Source of the DNA: Kitagawia praeruptora
Lineage: Eukaryota > Streptophyta > Magnoliopsida > Apiales > Apiaceae
Reading direction: 5' to 3'
NCBI GenBank assembly: GCA_037693485.1
Contig: CM075353.1
Span: forward strand, 1,870,001-1,934,000
DNA length: 64,000 nt
The notes beneath the pieces are model-generated. The model searched no databases, was not told the origin of the DNA, and saw nothing but the letters and a program-made list of their open reading frames with translations. This document shows positions 23,001-32,700 of the stretch, piece by piece (positions within the stretch are counted from its first letter, which is position 1; the number at the start of each line of letters is the position of its first letter). The position numbers and the translations under genes were made by a program.

Positions 23001-24630
23001 TCCATTGTACAACACTAATATGGTTTCTTTTTATTCATTTTATGTTTCCATTATAGAGTACCTATATACCATTTCTCTAAATCCTCGAAATTTACTATTC
23101 ATGTAACCACTGTAGCATTACTGAAGTTAGGGTTATTACACTGATTGGGTAATTGCAATGCAGGAGGAGTTAAATGAGTTTGAGAGAAACAAAGTCTGGA
23201 AACTGGTACCAAGACCTAAAGATAGATATATTGTTGGTGCAAAATGGGTTTTCAAAAATAAGCTAGATGAATCTGGTATGATTGTAAGAAACAAAGCAAG
23301 ACTGGTGGCCAAGGGTTATTCTCATGAAGAAGGCATTGATTATGATGAGACCTTTGCACCTGTAGCAAGATTGGAAGCAATCAGAATGTTTCTTGCACTT
23401 GCAGCTCATTCAAAATTCAAGGTATACCAGATGGATGTAAAGAGTGCTTTTCTAAATGGCAAACTTGATGAGGAAGTGTATGTGGAACAACCACCTGGAT
23501 TTGTTGATCTAAAGTTTCCAAATCATGTCTACAAACTTGACAAGGCACTCTATGGACTAAAGCAGACACCAAGAGCATGGAATGAGACTTTGTCTAAATT
23601 TCTTCTTGAAAATGGCTTCACAAGAGGTACAATTGACAAAACTCTATTCTTTAGAAAGATAAAAGGTGAATTGCTTTTAGTTCAAATTTATGTTGATGAT
23701 ATCATATTTGGTTGTACTAATGAAAAGTTGTGTGCTAAGTTTAGCAAGCTTATGCAGTCTAAGTATCAGATGAGCATGATGGGTGAATTGAATTATTTCT
23801 TAGGCTTGCAGGTCAAACAGACTGAGACTGGTATTTTCATTAATCAGTCAAAGTATATCAAAGATCTTTTAAGAAGGTTTTATTTTCAAGACTGTGCAGT
23901 TGCAAAAACACCAATGGCAACAGCCACTAAACTAGACTCTGATCCTAAGGGAAAGAGTGTGGATAATACTAGTTATAGAGGCATGATAGGCTCATTGTTA
24001 TATTTAACTGCAAGTAGACCAGATATAATGTTTTCTACCTGTTTATGTGCTAGATTCCAAAGTGATCCTAAGGAATCTCATTTAATTGCTGTGAAGAGAA
24101 TTTTTAGATATCTCAAAGGAACTCCAAATCTTGGTTTGTGGTATCCTAGAGAATTTGATTTCTTCCTAATTGGCTATTCAGACTCTGATTATGCAGGGTG
24201 TAAGATAGATAGGAAAAGCACTACAGGTACATGTCAATTCTTGGGAAATAGATTGATTTCTTGGGCAAGCAAGAAGCAACAATCTGTCTCAACCTCAACT
24301 GCAGAAGCTGAGTATATAGCAGCAGGCAGTTGTTGTGCACAGCTCCTTTGGATAAGAAATCAGTTGATGGATTATGGTATGACACTTAGTAATATTCCTA
24401 TGTTTTGTGATAATACTAGTGCTATTAAAATTGCAGAAAATCGAGTTCAACATTCAAGGACTAAGCACATTGATGTCAGGTATCATTTTATTAGAGAACA
24501 TATTGAGAATGGTACTGTGGAACTTCATTTTGTTCCTACTGACAAACAGCTTACAGATATTCTAACTAAACCACTTGATGAGACTACATTCAGTAGGTTA
24601 GTGAGTGAGTTAGGTTTGTTAAATTTCTAG
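11074..24630 (+). CDS. pol: Copia A pol (protease, integrase, RT, RNase H), interrupted by Gypsy1
   Basis: Open frame 11074-12885, then 23146-24630 after Gypsy1. The two parts meet in phase once the insertion and one ctgat copy are ignored, giving about 1098 codons. Protease: Asp-Ser-Gly at 11104-11112. Integrase: His...His then CX2C zinc site (about 11490-11612), catalytic Asp near 11692, second Asp at 11878-11880 and Glu at 11986-11988. RT: YVDD at 23689-23700. RNase H: the DSDYAG segment near 24181-24198, ending with the usual copia tail. No stop or frameshift is seen in either part, so pol was intact until Gypsy1 inserted. It copies element RNA to DNA and integrates it. The frame is offset by one from gag, and no ATG directs its start, so it depended on a gag-linked mechanism. 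Confidence 0.93.
12886..16273 (-). repeat. Gypsy1 3' LTR (left in the window)
   Basis: It runs from TGTGACAG to GTTATTACA on the plus strand (3388 bp). It pairs with 19749-23140 over its whole length. A GC-richer block at 13785-13905 carries tandem actacatcc words and is shared with the LTRs of Gypsy2. Short ORFs inside recur in both LTRs and are not genes. Confidence 0.92.
16274..16834 (-). pseudogene. Gypsy1 PPT and pol remnant
   Basis: On the minus strand the purine tract ccttttaaggggggaagga abuts the LTR. Further in, near 16455-16510, minus-strand translation gives EIHYHSGEANVVAD. This matches the conserved end of the chromovirus RNase H domain (HPGKANVVADALSR type). A stop follows. This shows that pol was once present and that a deletion fused gag to the pol tail. 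Confidence 0.7.
16835..18133 (-). CDS. gag: Gypsy1 gag, intact
   Basis: A 432-codon minus-strand ORF. The likely start is the internal ATG at 18106 (MPPKRNN...); an in-frame ATG lies nine codons upstream. An acidic Gln-rich leader is followed by the retrotransposon gag core: PPEFEGT, WLKEMEKAFE, FAAYLLKGEANYWWE, then the YETKFTELSRFVPEF segment typical of Del/Tekay chromoviruses. Near the C-terminus are CX2CX4HX4C knuckles: CFKCGQKGHYQDRC and CYQCGRLGHVARDC. The ORF ends after DTDAGEHF, just where the protease would begin in a complete gag-pol. It encodes the structural protein that packages element RNA; with no pol in cis, copying would need another element. Confidence 0.93.
   Translation of the reverse strand: MKNIVIYRIMPPKRNNRMNARENEREEGSHNRQGENAHNEQDHEEEEDESTGQQGNQGGDPFNQFMELLRQNFANPQNPPHPPVLPNQAANSFRAFKSLKPPEFEGTVNPVVARAWLKEMEKAFEILRIEEDQKIVFAAYLLKGEANYWWETKKNLEGAGVITWERFTRVFLEKYSPRYLENQMEIKFLELKQENLSVAEYETKFTELSRFVPEFVRTEEQRAKRFQQGLKPWLRTRVAPFELTEYAAVVQKASIIEAESEQTQVGRENKKRKFEGQKGGSSEGSYFNKFGKGQKPQFGKSGNNKTTSETVNQGGRSTRTFQSNQSRPPLPDCNTCGKKHTGECKMLGVTCFKCGQKGHYQDRCPSADKGDVKCYQCGRLGHVARDCRSGGSSAPGQSMTASNRPTARVYNMTLGEALRKSDTDAGEHFSSI
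18134..18617. other. Gypsy1 spacer between extra ORF and gag
   Basis: AT-rich sequence, no ORF; probably untranslated leader of gag. Confidence 0.4.
18618..19553 (-). CDS. Gypsy1 extra ORF upstream of gag, Pro-rich, unknown function
   Basis: A 311-codon minus-strand ORF with its ATG at 19551-19553, between the PBS and gag. The N-terminal third is charged and Arg-rich, with a possible helix (residues about 35-65). The middle is Pro/Val/Ser-rich with many PxP repeats and acidic patches. A predicted coiled-coil-like segment (LQGQLEESRRTIDTLVQRLD) follows, with a Gly-rich hinge and a helical C-terminus. Base composition is clearly more GC-rich than the surroundings. No enzymatic motif is recognised. 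It is intact, unlike most sequence here, which suggests it was kept by selection until recently. It could help packaging or RNA handling, but that is a guess. Confidence 0.7.
   Translation of the reverse strand: MGEPGQDPQWLGLPEQEIRDLLLVGVEVPEYAITDLRRRVRAEAMERHEIRVRLGEAEERRQRDDVAIVPCTGRPYVGPDGAGPSRVRSDIPEEEMPLRKRPRLSVIPEEPIEWRDIHVTPTPVPPVPVPSPVPSPLPSPDPFEDPVEQFTPPGHFILSEDELEEDPSEDADTEPVPPSPPFAPPPPPPVDAPPLVDVPPPDAMPPQEAPILPAGQLPAIFLSEYFALQGQLEESRRTIDTLVQRLDRARGGGGVIPDGLSLGIVSIELRALGEIRRMLGDRGDPVWRAQIVDVVTTMVVQIRDVIRASLP
19734..19745 (-). promoter_or_regulatory. Gypsy1 primer-binding site
   Basis: Minus strand TGGTATCAGAGC, three bases from the LTR border at 19749; complementary to initiator tRNA-Met. 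It fixes the element's orientation as minus. Confidence 0.9.
19749..23140 (-). repeat. Gypsy1 5' LTR (right in the window)
   Basis: It runs from TGTGACAGCC to GTTATTACA (3392 bp), pairing with 12886-16273. Scattered single-base differences and a longer T-run near 19830 distinguish the copies. Confidence 0.92.
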
Positions 24631-25081
24631 ATCTCTAACATCTGCAAAAGTAGCAAGGTATGTTGTTTTAAGCTTATAGACTTGATATTCTTGTCAGAAT
24701 CTATATTTGATTGTTAAATGCTTAAGCTGTAACATGGTACCTTGATAAATTTCAGTATGATGGACTTGTTAATAAACATCAGAATCAGGATTACTATCAG
24801 TATGCTGACGTCATCAGGATTTCATTATCAGTATCAGGATTGTGAAAATGTGTTTCAAATTCTGAAGTTCATGTAATATAGTGGTCTAATTCTGAGTTTT
24901 GTTAAGTCTAGGCAAGCAAGTTTTAATTCATTCATACTGATAGTTTATATTATCATTCAAATCAGTCAATAAACAACAAAAAGACAAGTAGATAATAAGA
25001 AATTGTATTTTCATTAATTGAAAGCATTACATACATGGAAATGAAATACAACATCTTTTTGTCTAACTTCTACTGATAATC
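24631..25081 (+). promoter_or_regulatory. Copia A spacer after pol with ATCAGGAT motifs
   Basis: Non-coding on the + strand. ATCAGGAT occurs at 24784, 24813 and 24833 (a fourth copy is at 25767). It is the reverse complement of the ATCCTGAT repeated in the LTR. A perfect bZIP-type palindrome, TGACGTCA, is at 24806-24813. A regulatory role is inferred from the clustering. Confidence 0.5.
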
Positions 25082-25534
25082 CTATACTTGTCTAATGATA
25101 TGGATTCTGAGATACAGGACAAAGAGCATCTCAAGAAATCCATCCGGGGATTTGAACAGCCTCATTTGCTCTTGGATTCCTTGTCTGGGCGACTTGAATG
25201 AGAGTAGCTGACTTGAATGTATAGCATCTCCATCAAGATCAACCTCAGACTCTCGGCCAAATTCTTCATCCTCAAGTTTTGAGGAGGTTAGAGGGTGATT
25301 GTATCCAACAGATGGATGTTCTAAGAAAAGGTTCTGGACATTATATGGATCTACTCCAACCATGTCTAAAACGATGAGAAAAGTCATCTCTTCAAAGAGA
25401 CGAATATTGAATCTTTGGTGTTCATCATCTGTGAGAAATCGAAAGATTGGATTGAAGGTCATTGTATTTAGTGGAAGCTCTGTGTTTACAGAGAGGTTTT
25501 GTGTGTTTTTGGAGTTAAGAAAGGCAAAAGACAT
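25082..25534 (-). CDS. Antisense ORF in the Copia A pol-ORF3 spacer
   Basis: A 150-codon minus-strand ORF, ATG at 25532-25534, TAG at 25082-25084. A TATA box (TTTATAAA on the minus strand, about 25541-25548) lies just upstream. A transcript starting 25-30 bp downstream of it would begin inside the ORF and use the second Met (codon 25) of MTFNPIF. The protein has a hydrophobic stretch (EEMTFLIVLDMVGVDPYN), an acidic middle and a hydrophobic end. No family was recognised. It does not overlap pol or ORF3. Copia B has no equivalent in its spacer. Extra antisense ORFs are known in some plant LTR elements of other lineages, which makes this plausible, but it is unproven. Confidence 0.45.
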   Translation of the reverse strand: MSFAFLNSKNTQNLSVNTELPLNTMTFNPIFRFLTDDEHQRFNIRLFEEMTFLIVLDMVGVDPYNVQNLFLEHPSVGYNHPLTSSKLEDEEFGRESEVDLDGDAIHSSQLLSFKSPRQGIQEQMRLFKSPDGFLEMLFVLYLRIHIIRQV

Positions 25535-26138
25535 CAAGTGTTTATAAAGGAAAGAGTGAGAAGCTGAACAATCATTTTAAATATTCAATGTATCGGCGTA
25601 TATATCTATACGTATGACTGGTCCTTTCATATTTCCAAGATATTTTTGACAATCTAACAAGTTTTTTGTTTAGATTATTGATGTTCTTTTCAGGTTAAAT
25701 TCTAAAATTGCCACGTGGAACTTCATTTAATCTTTAGAATCAAGATGATAGTGCGAAAGTGATTTCATCAGGATTGATGATTATTTTTATTATTTTTTAA
25801 TCACATTCAGAGTTGTGATTATCTTGGTGAAAAAGATCACATCAGAAAATGAAGCTGATCAGTATTGATTTTACCCTGATTTATTTAATTGAAATCAATT
25901 TTGGATTTTATTTTCCAAAAATCGTGGGTAAACTGCATTTTTCAGGGACTGACACCTGTCAACCTATGTGTCAACGTGGGTTAGTGGGTCTGAAGGATTT
26001 TTGAATATATCTTTATTTTGAGACTCCGATTGTTTATTGCTAACTTCTAATTCGTATTTCCTAAGGCAAAAACATTCATTCAAGTTCTCAAAATCTTTAA
26101 TCAATTTAAAGATTTCTCAAGTTCATTTCAGATCAAAA
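25535..26138 (+). other. Copia A leader of ORF3
   Basis: AT-rich, no ORF supported on the + strand. Contains the fourth ATCAGGAT at 25767-25774. Sequence just before the ATG (tttcag near 26126-26131) could be a splice acceptor for a subgenomic ORF3 RNA, but no donor is identified. Confidence 0.35.
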
Positions 26139-29100
26139 ATGGCAGCTCAAAGAAGTCTACCTAAATCAGTAGCTTTCAAGTTTGGTGACTTTGATTTTAT
26201 GATGAATAATCATGTTGCAGCAATCACCAGCAAGAAAGGAGTATCAGCTGATTTTCATCCAGTAATGGATTTTATGGCGACAGGACCACTGAGTTATGCA
26301 TTGTCAGCATCTCCAGAAATAAATCAAGCTGCTGTTTCACAAGCTTGGGAGAATGCTGAGGTAATTGATTCTACTCAGAGTCAATCAGGTAAGATTGTTC
26401 TACACTTAGGACAAGATACTTATGATATTACTGAATCTATTGTTAATTCAGTACTTCACTTACCTGTTACTGATAATTATGCAGGTGAACGATCTGATGA
26501 TGATGTAAGAACTATGTTGTCTGCATTAGGTTATAGTGGATCTCTAGACAACATGAGCCAGTTAAATAGGTCTTTTCTTAGGAAGGAATGGTCTTTCTTC
26601 TTTGATCAAATTGCTAAATGTTTTACTGGTAAATGTAGTTCTTTTCAGCAAATTACTTCTGTTACTTCACATATTGCTTACAGTTTGCTTTATGACAGAG
26701 TAATTAACATTGGTCACATTATCTTAAATCAGATGAGTATTAAACTTGGGTTAAGAGATCAAAATAGGAAAATGGTTTATTATCATAGATTTATGCAAAT
26801 GTTTATTAACCATTTTATTCCTGATGTTGAAGCTAGATTTGGTAGAGAACATTGTGTTTCTTCTTATGTACAGCAAAAGAGAATTTTCTCTGACATTACA
26901 AAGAAGGACAATGAAAAGAATCTAGATGAAATACCTGTAATTCATTATCCACATCATGTTCAGGTAATTATTAAAACTCATCTTCCTACTCTCTACAATT
27001 CTTCTTTCTTTTGTGGTGAAATGGCTCAGGAATCTCATTTGGAGGAGAACCCACCTGTGTCTACCCAAGTAGCCTAAAACATTATAGTCTCTGAAACAAA
27101 TCAAGAACAACAATTTAATCCACAGCCTATTGTTTCAAAGAAACCAACCTCTGGTGTTTCTCAAAAGACATCAGTTGTAAGGAAGAGAAGATTTATTGTG
27201 TCAAGTAGTAGTAGTAGTTCAAGTGAAGATGATGATAATATATCTCTTGCTGAGAGAGAAGAATTGAAGGCTGCAATTCGACTTTCTAAGCTAGGACAAA
27301 GAGATGAAGCACCTAGTCACAGCCAGGCTGCAATCTCTCAAAAGACTGTAGTAATTAAAAAGGGAAAACAGTTACTGGATACTGTCTCTCAAAAGACTGT
27401 GTCTATCGAAAAAGAATCTCATCCCAAGATCAATTCTGTGTCTACACCTCTTGAGTCTTCTCAGGATAAATCTTTTGCTCACTATACTAGGAGAACAAAG
27501 AGAAAGATTCAATTGTCACCTACACACAGAGTCTAGTCCAACTAATATCATGCAGGTCTCTACAAATAAAGCAACAATCAAGTCAGCAAATGACAATAGA
27601 GATCTGGATATTGATTCTTTATGGGAAACTACATTATCGTACAGACTGGCTATGGGAGTTATTTCTATCAAAGTGAAGTTGTCCAAGCCTGTTCTAGATT
27701 TTCTGGTTGAAAGAGTACCAAAGCTTTTATTTCCAGAAGAGTATGGACTTCTACATCAAAGACTTGACTTAATGAAGATGTATTTCTATGTATCTGTCAG
27801 AAGACAATTAGTCAAGAAATTTGGACTCTCGAAGCATGTTGCACTTCAATCACTTCATGCATATTTATTTGACAAGGATGTCATTATTGAAGATGCTTCA
27901 GCTCAAAGTGAACAACTGGAGGGAGTAGATAGTGGAATGCAGTCAACAGAAGATACTATTGCACCAGTGGTGGATAGTAGGAAAGATCAGATCACAGTCA
28001 CTGCAACACAAGAACCATCTAGTCAGAGGTTGGATGACTCAGGAGCTGTGATAGCTGATGTTGAAAGGTCTTCTGTGATGACTGAAATTGCAAGTGAGAA
28101 ACCCTATGATATGGGAGGAATGACTTTGATTGATTTTTCTGAAGATCAAACAAATATTGTTCAGTCAGAGTCTATCTACCTTGAGGGTTTGTCTCAGCAA
28201 ACAACACTTAAAGACGGTGACATACTAACTATGGTGTCTAATGAAGTATTACTGAAGACATTAGAGTCTAGTAGAGAACCTGAAAGTGGTATACTAGAGC
28301 CTGTAGTCTCTGGAAGGAAAGAAGATGTTTGTGAGGGTTCAGAGACTATAGCAGCTCACTCCTTGGAGAAAACCTCAAGCCCTTTGCCAAATGAGGAACC
28401 CTCTCTCCATGTGAGTTCAGGTATAAAAACTTCTTCTAAACTCTATTTTTCTGTAGGTCATGAGAGCACTTATCCAAATTTGAGTGATACACTTGAAAAG
28501 ATGGATATTGATCCACAATCAGAGAGGCTGGCTCCTGACTAGGCAAAAGGAGAGGTAGAAAGAGTGTTGACTTTAGATAGTCAAAGTGAGAATGAGGGTA
28601 TGGATGATCAACTCCATAGTGAGGGAGAGAAAATTAGGAAACCACCATCATTTGATTTCTAGGATCGGGTTTTTCCTGAATCTTGGTCTAACAATCTTGG
28701 TATGGATGCTGGTACTTATTCTTTTATCAAGATGTATGAGAAGAATGACTTAGCAAAGCACAATGCAAAGCCAGAAGTTAAAGCTCAGAAGCAAAAAGAA
28801 AGGCTTGCAGGAATTATAAACAGAAGAGGAGAAAGGCTAAGACAAACTTCTACACCATCAGTACCAGAAGATATTCCTAATGATCCTAGTATTCCTTTGT
28901 TTGTACTACCAATATCATCCAGAATTGAGACATCAACAGTATTTGATCAATCTAAGGAGGAGTCAGGATTTGTAGATGTTAGTACACAGAATACTGGTGA
29001 AGGACAAGATGATTATATTGCAGCTTCAGATCAGAAAGATGAAGATGGTTGTAACTCTAATCGAGTTTTATTCCTTGAATATCATTCTACACAGGCAACT

Positions 29101-29460
29101 TCTTCTACAAGACTTGAATCTGAAGATATTCCAAATACTTCTAACATTGAAGTCAATTATGAAGTTCTACAAGACATTCAGAAATCTCAAGTTGAAATTC
29201 AATCAAGACTTCAAACACTTGAAGATAACCAAGTCACTATTATGGAAAATCAAGCAGTTCTGATGAATCTCATTTGTTCTGTTACTGAATCTCTTGGAAT
29301 TAATGTTGCTGATGTCAAAAAGGGGGAGATAAAAACAGTTAAAAGGCAACAGACTGGGGGAGGAGATAAACAGACTGGGAGAAATAAAAGAAGAACTAAG
29401 GATGGCAGAGGTGAATCTTATCAGGGAAGTGGTAAAGGAAAAGAAGCATCAAATAGTTGA
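26139..29460 (+). pseudogene. Copia A ORF3 (envelope-like), broken
   Basis: Starts at ATG 26139. The N-terminal ~300 residues match those of the Copia B ORF3 in order and spacing: a VNSVLHLP-type motif, an EWSFFFDQIAKCF motif, then an INIGHII motif. After this comes a low-complexity Ser/Glu/Gln-rich region, and finally a segment with helical heptad-like repeats (about 29160-29270). Lesions: TAA at 27075-27077, a frame change between about 27451 and 27536, TAG at 28540-28542 and TAG at 28660-28662; it ends at TGA 29458-29460. Position between RNase H and the 3' LTR is that of the envelope-like ORF of Sireviruses. I see no signal peptide or clear membrane segment, so an envelope function is not shown. 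Confidence 0.8.
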
Positions 29461-29610
29461 ATTCTTTCTTCTAAGTACTGGATACTATGTCTATATCTGA
29501 AGAAGGAGGTACTTAACTTCATGATTTTTAAATTCATAAATTCTATTCTAATTGTATTGTTATATGTTTTGACATCAACAACTCAGATTTATGCTTCAGA
29601 TCTTAAAACA

Positions 29611-29625
29611 TAAATAGGGGGAGAT
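29611..29625 (+). promoter_or_regulatory. Copia A polypurine tract
   Basis: taaatagggggagat immediately precedes the 3' LTR start TGTTAGG at 29626; plus-strand primer site. Confidence 0.88.
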
Positions 29626-29675
29626 TGTTAGGAATAATTCATGAGTTGTGATGTTAAGAATAGAATTTTACTTAT
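29626..29675 (+). repeat. Copia A 3' LTR, first 50 bp only
   Basis: Identical to 7655-7704, then interrupted by another TGTTAG-starting sequence at 29676. The remainder of the LTR must lie beyond the nested elements, outside the window. Confidence 0.88.
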
Positions 29676-29793
29676 TGTTAGAAATAAGACCCTAGCTATG
29701 CTAAGGAATGAACAACAGAAGGATTCAATAAATGTTCTGTGTTGTTGATTACAAGAGCTCCTAAGCCCTATTTATAAGCTTAATTAGCCTTCA
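29676..29793 (+). mobile_element. Copia C: start of an LTR, interrupted
   Basis: The TGTTAGAAATAAGACCC start inside the Copia A LTR, with a TATA-like tatttataagc (about 29769-29779), looks like the beginning of a Copia-type LTR. It is cut after 118 bp by Gypsy3. No coding part is in the window. It could instead be a short non-autonomous element. Confidence 0.55.
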
Positions 29794-32700
29794 TGTAAGA
29801 ACCCAGATTTTTGGTAGAATTAAAACTTTTTATTATGTAATAATGTGGGAATGAATAGTGGTTATGACTGCGATGTAACGAAGATCTATTAAATGAATGG
29901 AATGGATTTGAATTCAATTATTTATATGTCATGCAGAATACTTTTGGTTGACGGCATAGATAAGAATGATCTATCTCCTAAGAATATAAGTATATTACTT
30001 CAAGTAAGATTATTCTTATGTCATCCAAATCAATATCTATTATAAGTCCAGCGGTTCCGTAAAAAGGTTAAGAAGCACTCGAGAGTGAACCAGGTTCATT
30101 TTCCTAATTATCAGAATTAAATAAAAATAAGTGATGAATAGTGATTTTGGTGGAATTTGGAATATTATTATAATAATGTTATACCCGGTATTCGGAACGG
30201 ATTTCTGAGTTCGTATTAGTGATCCAAGAGGAAAATAAGTGTATGTAAAAGCTGTCGGATTCAGAAAAAGAGCACTTTTATTTTCTCCGAGAATTCCCTG
30301 GACACTGCAAGACATAAGGAATTATAAAAGGGATTTAAGGATTTTAAATTCGAGAAGTATTAAGAAAGATGAGGAATAGAATTATAAATATTAAGAAGGT
30401 TTTCGATAAAACCCTAACTAGAAACGAATGAGTTATTCCCTCGAACGATCAACGAATTAAGCAATAAACGGACAAGGAATCAAGCAGAGGAGGCAAGATG
30501 CATGCATGTGTGCAAGTGACAAATATCTAGAGACCATATAGTTACTTAAGTAACCAATACTTAGTGAATCAACTAAGTACTTAGAAAACAAACCACTTGG
30601 TTAAGCCTTAAACCATCCAATCTTCAACACTTGTCCTCACAAATACATCATTCTATACATCACACTCCACTAACACCACTTTAAGAAGATATTATCTAAG
30701 TAAACACCACTTTATGCATTATTGCAAAAATCAACCAAGCAAAATACTCTCCCCCCCCCTCCAAGAACACCATTCGGCAATTGCTATAATTCCAAAACAA
30801 AAATCCAACTTCCAACCATTTGTTGATCTTGAAACTTTTATGGTGAGACTTACATTTCATATAAATGATCTCCTCAAAATCCTAGCTTCAATCTCTTCTT
30901 TTTCCATTTTCAAAAAAATGATTTAAGAGGAGGGTGAATAGTGTTTTCATGAACTAATCTTGTTTTTTCTTGTTTTTCATGGTTGATTTAGCAAGCTTAA
31001 GCACCTCTAAGGATCATACCAAGCATAGTGAGGCTAGATCATACTCCAAGGAAGGTATAGCAACTTGAAACCCTAGACTTTACCTTGAGATTTTGCATGC
31101 ACTTGATGGGTTTTAGTATAAGATGTGATATTAGCATGATTATGAGCATGATTGTGGTTTAGATTTGTTAAATGTTAAAAATAGTTTAGATGAACGGAAA
31201 GGCATTGCTTGGCCTCAGTTCATGGTGATATATCATGTATATGTTGTTTGGGATGGATACCTTGATTATTGGAAGGTTTGGAATTTAGAAATATTCGATT
31301 TATAGCCGTCGTAATGCCGAAATTTCGTTAACATTAAGAACACGAATTTGACAGAAGGTAGAACTCACTGATTAGCTTCGACTTTTGCCATGATTAGCTA
31401 GATTATGTTATGAGCTTCGTTTTGATATAAAGATCGCATGAAACGGACTTACGGTTTAGGAGTTATGATTAAATTCGTAAAAGTAGTTCGGAACCGTAAT
31501 CAAAAGTTCGTAATTGAAATTGATTCCCTTTAATTTTGTTTAATCAGTGGCGAATCGTGATAATTAAATAATAGAGATAAAAAGGAAGGTGTGGGAGAAG
31601 ACCGCATGTCAAATGGATCGTTTTCCGATTTTATAAAAATGTTCGAATCTAGGTTAAGTACGAAAGTACCCCTAAAAGGTATACTTGGTTATAACTTCGG
31701 TAAACCACTTAGAAAACGATCGATAAATATCGAGGTCTAATCTTTCGACTTTAAAACTTATACGATTTAAATACTTACCATATGTAAGTATAAGGTCATG
31801 CTTTAGTAACGAACAAGTGTCGGGTAATAAAGGCAATAATAAGAGTGAATTAGAGGGGTATAACGAAACGACTTGAAAACGTGTTTCGATCTAAGTTAAG
31901 TTTATACTTAACCTTTTGAAAGGTGTTAAGTGATTAATCCCTAATGCCTTGGCTATTTATAGATCATCAGGCTGACCCGGGACACGCTACCACTACCCCT
32001 ACCCGTACTCGACTTCCAGGCAAGTTTTCGAACCTTTCTTTTTAAAGGCTGTTGTTGTGAATATATATATGTATGTGTTTTCAGTATACATATGCCATAG
32101 CATGCATGCCTATTCTCGAATTATTTTGAAATGCTTGTTCCCTGAATTATTGTTGGCTTATAAGCTAGATAGTTATATATCAGTTATAAGCCGGAAATTA
32201 TTTAGACCCTTAATCGAAGGGCAGTGAATCTCATTCTTTGATTATAGACCGGGAGTCGATATTCCTTGATATATTGATATTATTTTCAGAGGAAATATTT
32301 AAGTAAATATTTTCCATTTGTTATCCGGCAAATATTGTTGGGATATTCCTTGAGATTATTTAATAAATATTATTCGGATTGTTCATCAGATGCTTATTTA
32401 TTCGAGGAATATTATATGATTAATATTCATCTAAAGTCGATTAAATATTCGAATATTATTTCGAACTCTCAATTAAGTTATTCATTCTTATTTACTCGAT
32501 AAATGTTATTTTGAATATTCATTCGAGTTTATTTAATTAATGAATATTATTTTAATATTCATTCGAGTCTTATTTATTTAAATGAATATTATTTCGAATA
32601 TTCATTCGATCTCTATTTATTTCATAAATATTAGTTGAGCATTGGTTCGAACTTCAGTTATTCGATAAATATTATCTTCGACATTCAGTTAAAGTCAATT

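Larger units (their letters stand above)
12886..23140 (-). mobile_element. Gypsy1: chromovirus (Tekay/Del-like) derivative lacking pol
   Basis: It is flanked by a perfect ctgat duplication (12881-12885, 23141-23145). LTRs are 12886-16273 and 19749-23140, and the element reads on the minus strand. The PBS is at 19734-19745 and the PPT at about 16274-16290. The internal region is only 3.5 kb: an extra ORF (18618-19553), gag (16835-18133) and about 560 bp holding an RNase H-integrase linker remnant. Protease, RT and most of integrase are missing, so it is a non-autonomous copy needing a helper. By eye the LTRs differ at roughly 20-25 bases, so the insertion is fairly young. Confidence 0.92.
7655..29675 (+). 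mobile_element. Copia A: Sirevirus-like LTR retrotransposon (host of Gypsy1)
   Basis: The order is LTR, PBS, gag, protease-integrase-RT-RNase H, spacer, large third ORF, PPT, LTR. That is the Ty1/copia domain order (integrase before RT) with an extra ORF before the 3' LTR, the layout of Sireviruses. The left flank is ataga (7650-7654); no right flank is available because the 3' LTR is interrupted after 50 bp. Interruptions are a MITE in gag (about 8629-8970), Gypsy1 in pol (12886-23140) and Copia C in the 3' LTR (29676). Without them the internal region would be about 11 kb. Gag and ORF3 carry stops and frameshifts, while pol is open apart from the insertion, so the copy is inactive. Confidence 0.93.

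Noticed and set aside
30040..30315. 91-codon minus-strand ORF, twice (30040 and 61914)
   Set aside because: Gypsy3 LTR sequence; the second occurrence is the tandem duplication, so recurrence is no evidence of a gene.
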